A stretch of 56,723 bases of DNA. Origin: Collybiopsis luxurians FD-317 M1. Taxonomy: Eukaryota > Basidiomycota > Agaricomycetes > Agaricales > Omphalotaceae. The stretch's first letter is position 1, and each line of letters opens with the position of its first letter. The stretch lies in contig KN834836.1 of the NCBI GenBank assembly GCA_000827265.1, forward strand, positions 181,922-238,644, in the 5' to 3' direction. Positions 21,942-31,406 of this stretch are shown here, in pieces. Below the pieces are notes generated by a model that had not been told where the DNA came from, did no database searches, and saw only the letters and a program-made list of their open reading frames with translations. A program made the translations under genes and the position numbers.

Positions 21942-24252
21942 ATGCTCTGCAACGATCCTTCGCCCGTACATCCTCCTCTTGGTACTCTCATTGACGACAA
22001 CTCGCTGGAACTTGTCGAAGTCTTGGGGGTCGGCGGATACGGCGTAGTGTATCGAGCAGAAGATACCTGCTCTTCGTCGCCCAAGTCCTACGCGGTCAAA
22101 TGTCTCTTACATCGCCCTTCACAGTCTGCTCGTCAGCGACAAATTCACATTCGTGAGATTGCTCTTCATCAACTCGCCAGCGCGCACCCGAACGTTATTA
22201 CTCTCCACCGAGTCATCGAGGACTACAACTGCACGTATATCATCATGGACTACGCACCGGATCACGACTTGTTCCACCAGATTCTCCACAGCTGTCGCTA
22301 CCTCGGCGACGACCGTCTCGTCATGCATGTGTTCCTTCAGATTCTTGACGCAGTCGAGTACTGTCACTCGCTTGGAATATATCATCGTGATTTAAAGCCC
22401 GAAAACGTTCTCTGCTTTGACGATGGTTTACGTGTAGCTATAACCGATTTTGGCTTGGCGACAACCGACAAAGTGAGTGAAGAGTTTAGGACGGGAAGTA
22501 TATACCATATGAGTCCAGGTAAAATCGCTCTATTCGCTCCGTCGAAGTCTATCTTAATTTAATTCATTTCACCTAGAATGTCAAGGCGGAGAGTTTGCTC
22601 CTAATGGGACTTATTCGCCCATGTTCAATGATATCTGGTCTCTAGGTATCATTCTTCTAAATCTGGCTACAGGGCGGAATCCTTGGAAGTCTGCGTCGGC
22701 CTCAGATCCTACGTTCCAGGCTTATCTTCGTGACCCACTAAATTTCTTACCCACCGTCCTCCCTATCTCCCCTGAAGTTAATGCCATTCTCGTGCGCATG
22801 CTCGATGTTGATTACCGACATCGAATGACGATTCCTGAGCTACGAGTAGCTCTGGAGGAGGTCGATACTTTCTACTCCGAAGGTGCCATCTTTGAGGGTA
22901 GTATGGCTCGATGTCCTTGGGAGGCTGGAATGGAGATCGACAGCGATTCGTCGCAGACTAAACAGTCGCCCGTCAAGTCTCAGGTTGCGGAGCTCAAGTC
23001 CCATTGGAGCGAAGAGTCTTTCGAATCCGACATCATTTTCGCCAGTCACTCGGTCACGGACTCTCCCTGGGTTGGCTACCCTCCTTTTTCAGCCAATCAT
23101 TATACTGCTGAAGCTGACGATACTGACTATCAGAGGATTGGAATGGGAGAGGAGCAGTGCGAGCTCTATGCAAGGCCCCAAACTCCGCCTTCGCTTCAGT
23201 CGCCCTGTGCATCTGCCGAATCAGGGGCATCATATCCCGTCACCCCCAATAGTTTCGACCTCACGTTCGGTGGAAGGGCAGTCCTTCCTCAGCGTAAACC
23301 TCTCATTATTGACACGAACTGCGTTCGACCGTCTTATTATCGGGGCACCCCCAGTCTAGGCTCTAGTTCCCCGGGATCGTCGATCATGCAGACTGCAGTA
23401 GAATATCCCACCGAGAACTACGCCGCGGAACTTTTTGGAGCTTCAATACAGCACCCCATCGCTGTCGCTCAGTCGGTTCGATTAGGCGACAGCGGATATT
23501 CCGAAGACAAAGAAATGACCTCTCCTACGGTGTGTGACCCGTCCGCAGCTCAAGTTTCTCGAATCTCTTCGGAATCAATGTACTCTTCTACGAAAAACTC
23601 CTACACTACGACCCACATCTCCTTTGACCATCGATCTTCCGCTCCTTCTCCCGAACCCGTCGACTGGTCTGAGGTTTCCTCGCAATTCAAAGACATGCCT
23701 CCTGAAAGTCAGCCCTCTCTTTCTCTCTACATGACGAATGCAGCCGACATTTCTCTCCCCCTCCCCCTTCCTCCCGCAAGACCCCTCTCTCCAGCCAAAA
23801 GGTCGCTTGAGACTAAACTCAAAGCGACTCTATTCACACCGCTCAAGTTTTTTCCCCGTCATCCCCATCATAATTCCTCGACGAGAGAGATTTCGGCCGG
23901 GTCGATGGTGGGGGCCCCTCCGCAGAGCACCGCACTGGTTCAGGTTCAGCAACCGGTACCGGTACCGATGGAGATGGGGACGAAAGAGTTTTTTGCGCCG
24001 CTGGGGCATCCGCCTGCGGTATTCGAATTTGAAGCGCGCCACCATACGAACTACTGGACGAACATCCTTCCTCCTCCTCCCAGCGCCAACACAAAGACAA
24101 GCCCCATCCCCATTTCCATCCCCACAACAAAGTCTGCTCGAAAGTCCTCCTCCGCCCAACAGCGACCTTCCTCCCACCATCGACCTCCCACCAACATTCG
24201 ACACTGGTTCCTTCCATCTAAATTATTTACTTCTTCCTTTGGATCATCTTGA
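21942..24252 (+). CDS. Ser/Thr protein kinase of the Ran1/Ksp1/Sks1 type (750 aa)
   Basis: Exons 21942-22518 and 22577-24252 flank a 58-bp intron that splits the activation segment after HMSP. The kinase domain fills residues about 22-300: glycine loop GVGGYGVV (29-36), lysine 53 in YAVKCLL, catalytic loop HRDLKPEN (148-155), DFGLATT (169-175), then GSIYHMSPECQGGEF and DIWSLGIILLNL. The activation-loop end and LATGRNPWK block are typical of the Ran1 group, which links nutrient state to meiosis and filamentous growth in yeasts. The remaining 450 residues are a Ser/Pro-rich, low-complexity tail that is probably disordered and phosphorylated. The frame is intact. Confidence 0.9.
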
Positions 24253-24631
24253 TTAGAGTTTCTTTTTCTCGTTTTCATGCTCGGTTTATCTGTTTCTGGC
24301 TTCCTTGTTCGGAGTAGTCCGGGCAATGTATATGCTTTCGTGGTCGGTTGGTAAGGGTTGTGTATTATAAACGCATAAGCTATGTAACAATAACGCAAAA
24401 AAGTGCTGTGTTTCTCATCTTTCGCATTCACTCGCTCCTTCCATTTCCCCTGCGTCCTGCTGTGATCTCAATAGCGGTAGCTTACGATACATGTACTTCA
24501 AGTACTTTTGTACCTGTGGTCAATATAACGAGTGCAATTGAAACTGCTTACCGGTTCCAAAGCTTCGAGAAACTCTTGTAGAACTCGCGAACAAACAGAG
24601 AAATTATAAAGTGTATATATTTTTGGTCAGA
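24253..24631. other. Convergent 3' region
   Basis: Non-coding 3' flanks of the kinase and the uS5m gene. No gene is recognised. Confidence 0.5.
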
Positions 24632-26203
24632 TTACTTTCTAAAGTCGTGCAACTTCCTACCCCTCTCTCTCTCCACATTAAACTTACTCTGCATCCCAAT
24701 TCCTTTATGTAACCTCTTACCCTTACCCCCAATCCCATCGCCAAAGCCCAACGGATTATGTCCACCCTGCAGCATCCTTAACGCACCCTGCATAATCATT
24801 ACCGGATTCCTACTTCCCCAAATCTTGGCACTGATATCCTTAATCCCCGCCGCCTTCAAAATCTGATGCAACACCGGCTGACATCTTAAGCCAAAACCCA
24901 TAGGTCTCGGTCGCATCTTGATCTGCGTCGACCTAAATTTGCCCGACATCTCCGTCCATATCGTCCGATTCTCGAACCGATCGACGTGATCCATATTCTT
25001 CACCGCCGCAATACGAGCTTTAACCATAGCATTACTAGGCTCTTCATCCGTCCCCATGCCAAGACCGACCATACCGTCTCCATCTCCGACGACGGTGAAC
25101 ACTTGATAATGTTTGATTTTTCCCTTTCCGGTTTGTTGAGTGATGTATCGTTCGAAGAGTTGGAATTCCATGAGGTTTTCGAGGGGGTAGGCGGTCTCGA
25201 CGCCTGCGCTTTCGGTGACTTCGAGTTCTTCGTCGGCGAGATCGGATTTGGCGGGTCGCCAGTTGGGGTTGTTGAAGTCGAAGCCGTCGTAGGCCATGGC
25301 TTCGTGGAAGATGGAGCGGTGGTTGCGGACGATGACGCGGTTATGGAAGGGGTTTGTGGGGGTGGGTTTTAGGTCGAGGACTTCGCGAGAGTCCATGAGG
25401 GGGTCGGGGGACATGAGGTTGGGGAAGGGACGTTTGATGGCTTGGTCTTCCTCTTGCTCCGATGCTGTGAAATGTATGGTTAGAAGAAGTAGAATGTGAA
25501 ATTTGGTGGAGTACGTACTTGCAGCGGCATTTTTGGCCTCGAGTTCAGCAAGTGCTTCAGGCTCTAGTTCGTTTGGATCCAGTTCGCCTTCCCGTATTTG
25601 CCGTAAAGTTTCCAGTTCTTCCGCGGTTAAAGGACCTTTCAAAGGATGTAGGTGAATGATTCTGAGAGAAAGAGCTTGCGGGACCTACTTTCCGCAACTG
25701 GAGCATCGGGTAATGGAACAGTTACCTCTAATTTAAAGGTGGACGAGGATGAAGAGAGCATGTCTGCTATGGCATGCATTACGCGGACATCTCCTTCTCC
25801 GGTTTGCAGCAAAACATTGGAAATGAGATGATTGAACTCTCCGGTTACATAGTCGGGAAGCTTTTGCAGAGCTTCCTGTCCAGCTTGAGATTCGAGTGCT
25901 TCCAGGAGTTGGTCCACATTATCCACCGGTATGGATTTGGGTTCTAGAAGAATCATTAGTCGTGTAGCATGGTAGAAAAAGATCATACACACTCTTTTCA
26001 GAAGATTGGGCCTCTACATGTTGGTCAATAGCCTTCCACAACTCGGACGAAGGCGGAGGCTCGGATTTCGCGTCTTTTTGCGGCGGAGAATCAGGTTTTT
26101 TTGTAGAATATCTGGGATAAAAGACAGTTTTGCGTGCTACCGAGCCATTTGTACAGCGAAAAAACCGTGAAGATGCTGCGAGCTGCCTGGAAAGGCGGTT
26201 CAT
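24632..26203 (-). CDS. Mitochondrial small-subunit ribosomal protein uS5m (471 aa)
   Basis: Four exons on the minus strand: 26203-25993, 25943-25689, 25635-25519 and 25464-24632, with introns of 49, 53 and 54 bp. The start at 26203 gives an Arg/Ser-rich, acid-free N-terminus (MNRLSRQLAASSRFFR) like a mitochondrial presequence. The S5 N-terminal RNA-binding fold is at about residues 290-360 (QVFTVVGDGDGMVGLGMG, NAMVKARIAAVKNMDHV). The S5 C-terminal domain follows (RPRPMGFGLRC, ISAKIWGSRNPVMIMQG). It is longer than bacterial S5 because of the N-terminal extension usual in mitochondrial S5. Role: decoding-site accuracy in the mitochondrial 30S-type subunit. Confidence 0.9.
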
Positions 26204-26301
26204 TCGAATTTTCAAGATGAGAGTTGCTGACCAAAAAGGAAATTGATAACGGGCAGGAGATAAGATTAGAAAATTTCCGGCTTGGTATCCGACTCTCATG
26301 T

Positions 26302-27132
26302 ATGCAGACTGCCCGGACTCTGCTTATACGCCCGAAAAGCTTTGTTCGTCGTATTGCTCAGCTTCCACCGTTTGCACTTCCAACGAAGCCTCTGGTCGGT
26401 CAAAATGAGCCCAAGCTATGGCTCAGCGACCGGTTCGGCGCTCGGAATTGGGTCTACTCTGAGGATCATACGTTGACTTTCGAGCCAACAATTGAAAATT
26501 TGCACCACCTTATCAGCGAGAACAAGTTCGCTTCAGCTCGTCGCGTTCTCTGCACGTTGCAGGATCAGGGTAAAGACATTCCTCACCACATGATATTTCT
26601 CGACGCGGCTCTTGGAGAAATTAACACTCTTTCATCTGTCACTCATACCGCTTTCTTCGGCTGGCTCAATCTCATACCTGCTAAACATCACCCCAGCAGC
26701 CCCGGATTTGGAAAGAATCCTTTCCGTTTCTTCAACAACACGTTATTTCGTTCTGGCAACCCTTCGAGAGATCTCGAAGTCATTCTCGGCATGGTCAAGA
26801 TCGCTTCTTCAAAGGGTTATTTTTTTGAGCAGTTTCAAACGGTCACGCCGTTGATGACGAGACTCGTCAAGCCGCAAAGCGGTTTGGTGCTGATGTTGGA
26901 GTTGGAGAAGAGTTATATCGATTATGTGAAGGGTGTTTGGCCGCGGCACGCTGAAAGGCATGCGTTTATGGTGCGCAAGGTGCTTATATTGGCGTGTTGC
27001 GAGGCCAAAGGGAGATGGTTAAGGATGGCCATGAAACTGTTGAAGCTGTCCAAACGGGAGGGAATCCCGGTTTCTGCTGACCTCGTCGGTTTGGTCCAGT
27101 TGTTGAAACGAAATGAAATAGTCGACACCTGA
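26302..27132 (+). CDS. Probable mitochondrial helical-repeat (PPR-like) protein (276 aa)
   Basis: A single open exon. ATG 26302 was chosen because it starts a typical presequence (MQTARTLLIRPKSFVRR); the frame is open 78 bases further upstream, but into the divergent uS5m promoter. The body is alpha-helical, with stretches that read like degenerate pentatricopeptide helices (LHHLISENKFASARRVLCTL, RDLEVILGMVKIASSKGYF). I cannot match it to a named protein. It lies head-to-head with uS5m, 98 bp between starts, which suggests shared control with a mitochondrial translation gene. The end is abrupt and followed by repeat-rich DNA, so truncation is possible. Confidence 0.6.
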   Translation: MQTARTLLIRPKSFVRRIAQLPPFALPTKPLVGQNEPKLWLSDRFGARNWVYSEDHTLTFEPTIENLHHLISENKFASARRVLCTLQDQGKDIPHHMIFLDAALGEINTLSSVTHTAFFGWLNLIPAKHHPSSPGFGKNPFRFFNNTLFRSGNPSRDLEVILGMVKIASSKGYFFEQFQTVTPLMTRLVKPQSGLVLMLELEKSYIDYVKGVWPRHAERHAFMVRKVLILACCEAKGRWLRMAMKLLKLSKREGIPVSADLVGLVQLLKRNEIVDT

Positions 27133-28050
27133 GTACAGTAAGCATGTTTTCATCAACAATCACTGTGCTGAGTTTTTTTGTTCTGACTTGTACGTCTGTT
27201 TCCAGCCCTTTTGTTCCTGGAACGAGTATGCTCTACACATGTGTATTTGACATTGGAATGATACCGCTGGTCAAGGTGTCTTCCGACGACCTTGCGTCTC
27301 AGGCTGACATTACAGGCCTCTATAGGCCGTTGTGTTACCCTCGAGCTATTTAACCACGAAAGTTCCCGGATTTCTTTTCATGGACATCATTAGCGTCGAT
27401 CCCCGGTTGCGATGCTGCAACGCGCAGACCTTGCTTCAGCTTCTTATACGTACTTCCGGTGGACCCTGATGAATTCGCTTATGGCTTGGCACCTGCTAGT
27501 TTATTGGACAGTGTGAACCCTCGCATGACGAAGGTGTGCGGTTCTGTAATGTGACTAGGCCCATTCATTCGCCTATCCGGAGACGCAGGATGACCGGCTT
27601 TGCTGGTTGCTTCGATCGTACCGCGGATGGCTTATTTCTCCACATGAGCGCTGTAGTCTGTGTACCTTTAACGGCGGCAGTCGAAATGTACTCCCAGAGT
27701 CATTGAGAACCGCATTGGTCAATGCCCGTCGTATGTACGTTTTACCTTCGAGAGACCCAGGTTCAACAAAACGTGTATTCATCTTCATCCCTCATAGAAA
27801 GCCTAGAACCACGTAGTAGTTATTCACTCCATAGATCGGATTCGAATTACGGAAACTCGGACTCTACATCTTTGAAGCGCGTTAACGACCAAAAATCATG
27901 TCAATGTCATAGAAAAAATCCACCGAAATCCTGTAAATCTCTCAGAATCCAAACATAGAAGAAGTCAAGATGGGTCGGGATAGGAGGAACTGGTACCAAC
28001 TTTCTTAGGCATCGTTCTGGAGGTCTATGCAAATCCAATCTCACGGACCT
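27133..28050. other. Intergenic, decayed DNA
   Basis: No intact gene recognised. The region leads into the DUF6535 relic. Confidence 0.4.
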
Positions 28051-28576
28051 ACCTGAGAGTCCTAAGCGACTCAGGGTTGATCTGCCGCCGCCAACTCCCT
28101 CTTTTGAACTAGCGAACTCTCCCGCACTTCAACCGAGTTGCTTACGGGATTCAATTCCACGCGTATCTCACGTGTCAAACACAGTTCCTCGCGCGTCTGG
28201 CATTCCTACGCTACTGCCTTACACTTTCAGTGCATCTGCACAGGCTGCGATCAAGTCTTCCACTTCGTTTCCTCTTACGACATCACCAGTCAATCTACTC
28301 TCGACGACGACATCTCATCTTTCGTTTTAATGCCCAGGTGTCAGCCCAGGATGGGACATTCCATTATCTCACTTCCCTTGGACACTTTACGAAGGATCTC
28401 AGACCTACGTGTTCTGGTTCTCAAGTCTCGCATTGAGTCTTTCCTGCGCGATCATCGGCATCCTGTGTAAACAGTGGCTTCGAGAATATCAGCGGGATGC
28501 TGCTCTCAGTCCCAAGGATGCACTAACGCTCCATCAAACACGATTGGAAATCTTCGAAAGGAAGATATGTAAATGA
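28051..28576 (+). pseudogene. DUF6535-type membrane protein fragment
   Basis: In one frame the region reads a proline-rich segment, then an in-frame stop (TAA at 28328), then YVFWFSSLALSLSCAIIGIL followed by CKQWLREYQRDAALSPKDAL and a stop at 28574. The second part is the transmembrane helix plus KQWLREY signature of DUF6535, a membrane domain found in large gene families of Agaricomycetes. The N-terminal half of the domain and any C-terminal region are missing. It is a relic rather than a working gene. Confidence 0.6.
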
Positions 28577-28699
28577 CGTGAAAAAAAACTTTACCGGTGC
28601 CTACTGTAATTTCACAGGTACCCTAGACTCCTATGCGTTCATCCTCGCCTTTCTCTAAAACTCAACCTGCGCCCTCGTTCTCCTTTCGCCCTAGGAAGG

Positions 28700-28900
28700 A
28701 TACATAGCATTGCATTACCCTGATATTGCAAGCCTGGAAGAGCTAATTGATCAACCCGGAGGATTGACCAATGTTTTTCTCTACCATTTCTCTCGTTCCT
28801 ATGTAATCACGAACCATCGCCCAGTGTATGTAGTTCGTCCAATCCCAGTCCAATTCCGAATAGGAGACTTTAGTTCAGTGGTGATCTCGATTCTTTGGTA
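28700..28900 (+). pseudogene. Second fragment of gene X, upstream of copy E
   Basis: YPDIASLEELIDQPGG matches the start of exon 2 of gene X (DADIAREELIDQPEG) at 31535. The following bases (TTTTTCTCTACCATTTCTC) match the sister fragment at 9250-9462 more closely than gene X itself. The downstream flank (GATCTCGATTCTTTGG and GTAATAATGTCAATGTGC) also matches the copy C side, inverted. Confidence 0.6.
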
Positions 28901-29153
28901 ATATTCAACATACATATTGTCAGATTGTCGGCTGCTTGGCTATATAGCGTGTCAAGTTCGTAATAATGTCAATGTGCTAGTTTGAACTTTGTATCATTTA
29001 GTGAACTCAAGAGGATTGATTGGGGTTGTTGGCTTCTTGGGATGTCAATCTGCCGGTCTGTATACTATTTCTGGTTGATCAATAGATTTACACAGATATA
29101 AAGGTAGGGTAAGTATCTGCGTTGTTCGTTCCGAGAAAATTCACGTGAATTAT

Positions 29154-29166
29154 CGGACCAGTTCCG
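29154..29166 (+). promoter_or_regulatory. CGG-N7-CCG site upstream of copy E
   Basis: CGGACCAGTTCCG, identical to the site upstream of copy B, lies about 450 bp before the copy E ATG. Confidence 0.45.
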
Positions 29167-29490
29167 ACCATCCTTGAATTTTAAAAATGTCAAAATTGAA
29201 TACTTATCTACTGCTACTGATATATGTAGTTGGAGCAGAAGTCCGGTTTTTTCTTTCAAATTTTCGATTTTATCTCTTACGTGTAATTTTTCCAAGGAAT
29301 TCCGGAGCAACTTGTAAGTGCTACAATATATTTATCATTATCAAAGAATCATTCTCGACGTCGTCTGCTATGGTCTGCCATTCACTTCCAGCAAAGGGGG
29401 AAAGAGGCATTGTCCAGATTATTGGCCCAGTGTCACCATCTATTCGCCTCCAGCAGACAGTGACAAGAACCATGTGCAATTCACTGATAT

Positions 29491-29500
29491 CGTATAAAAT
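29491..29500 (+). promoter_or_regulatory. TATA box of copy E
   Basis: CGTATAAAAT lies 115 bp before the ATG, in the conserved family promoter block. Confidence 0.65.
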
Positions 29501-29614
29501 GCTATCAATTCTTCTGTAGCTCCTCCCCAAGTCAACCAAACCTTCTATTCAGGCAAGCTTGGATCACTTACAGAAATTCTACACTGTTTACTCACGTCCA
29601 CATAGGACACTGCA

Positions 29615-30304
29615 ATGCCGACTTACACTCTTAATGTCCTTATTGAGAGCGAGCAGCTTAAGCTCCTGAAAGAGAATTGCTACACGCTATGTATTGCCAG
29701 GAAAGTTCACGACCCGCTTGGAGCCAGGTATACTGTTGTTTGGAGTGGCACCAAAGACTTCTCGGAAGACAACAACGTTTTCAGATGGACCGACGGATAC
29801 ACGGTTTACGCATCGAAGAAGTTCCAGGTGCGAGATCACGGTGAACCTTGAATGTTGGGTAGTTACTCAATTCTAAGTCAGGTCGGGGATCTGGTCGAAG
29901 CTGAATCGAACAAGATGTCTATTGCCTATAAACAGGAATGTCTTTTCGATGACACCGGGTCCATGCAGCAAGCCAAGGCCGACCCGAAGCCCGTCGACGG
30001 TACTTTCAAGATTACTAATAAATTTGGGGCCATTTCTTTTGGCATGAGCTCTGAATTGAATGGGGAAAACCATGCCAATTACATCTCCCCCGTGATCATC
30101 AAAGGACATGTCGTCCTTGCCCCGGTCGATGAAGTTCGCGTCTGGTTCGCGTTGAACCTGCTGACTGGGACTATGTTTTCGGACTTCACTGGAGAATACA
30201 TTGAATTGCAGTTTGGAGGTGACAGGACTACTGCAACAGTCTGCTATGATCAAACGGGCTCCTGGCAGTTGATGGGATCCGACCCCGGAGTGGTTCAAGG
30301 ATGA
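29615..30304 (+). CDS. Two-exon multicopy family protein, copy E (211 aa)
   Basis: Exons 29615-29827 and 29882-30304 are joined across a 54-bp intron (GTGCGA...AGTCAG), in the family position after KKFQ. The N-terminus is MPTYTLNVLI with YTLCIARKV. Exon 2 has VGDLVEA, DGTFKITN, DEVRVWFAL, GEYIELQFGG and GSWQLM, then a nine-residue tail beyond the usual stop, caused by loss of the stop codon seen in copies B and D. The conserved 3' flank (GGATGACAGCTTTTG) follows. It is closest to copy C, and surroundings are shared in inverse orientation. Soluble, no signal peptide, function unknown. Confidence 0.85.
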
Positions 30305-31406
30305 CAGCTTTTGAGAAGGTTAAATGTTGGACTACCTACCTTTGTACTGCTCTTGTTGTAGTTCATGATCAGAAATGAGGCTCTTAACGGGCATTCTAAA
30401 TAATAACAAGATTTACGATTATCGAACGCATTTCACGCCCAAATTCAGGCGTACTTGACACACACAGCAAGGTAATTCTCTCATCCACCCACGGGCTTGC
30501 TTGTTTTGAGCAAAGCGTTTATTCCTATACAGGTAATTTCTGCGAAATATTAATCATGATTCACAATCCCCTCCGCTCGAGGGGCGGAAATTGATAGCGG
30601 ACTTCGTATTGCAAGTTGGAAGGGGTCCACCAATCTAGACATCTGATCGTGAATATCCAGAATGTCCGTGGGCTATCATAGAATTCGGACTGTACAGTGT
30701 ACTTCTAAGGCTTTCAGGTTGGAATATTTTATCAATGCCTGTCAGAATAGAACAGCCGTTACAGGCTCTCTCGCCTAGTTAATTCAAAGAATACAATGGT
30801 TTAGCGTGCAGCTGCAGGAACAATGAACTTGATGTCAAGTTCTGTAATGCAATAGATAGGTATTACGCAGCGTGGTCCCCATGAGGAACTGCCGGAAGCG
30901 AAGAGGATGTAGTAAATGCAAAAATTTGGAACACATATTGTGACTTGTATTTCTAGCAATGAAATGCTGTTCAGCCAGAGCCTCATAGCTCAGTTCAGCC
31001 CTTCCGCTGCGGATGGGCCAAGTCCAGCCACTCGGTTATCTAATCTGCGATAATCAAAGCGCCGCCGGCAATCAGAACTTGTTCTGCACCACGTTCTGAC
31101 TTTCGCTACCCGAGCCTTGTTCCCTTCTTTCTTCTTTCTCCGCCGTTTCTTTCTGATTTTTTGTTCAGTTCTTTGACTTCTTCAACGTTCAGTGGCCTTC
31201 TGTCCAAAATCCGCTCTCTTACAGCCCCCATTCCATACGAAACACCAACAAAGCCTCCCGGTTAGTAAGCTGATTAACCTCGGACCCATTCCCCTTTCTA
31301 GCTAGGATCAACATCAAAGCAGTGTACGAGTAAGGGTTCTTTTTAGTGTCCCAGCTTGTGCAAAGCAGCTCTAATGGTTAATTCGCTTCATCAGGTTCTT
31401 ACTAGT
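30305..31406. other. Flank of copy E and promoter of gene X
   Basis: Positions 30400-30800 are the duplicated 3' flank shared with copy C. From 31020 to 31406 the DNA becomes pyrimidine-rich and is probably the promoter and leader of gene X. No gene recognised. Confidence 0.5.

Noticed and set aside
23830..24217. Minus-strand ORFs inside the kinase tail
   Set aside because: Shadow frames of a Ser/Pro-rich, GC-biased coding region.
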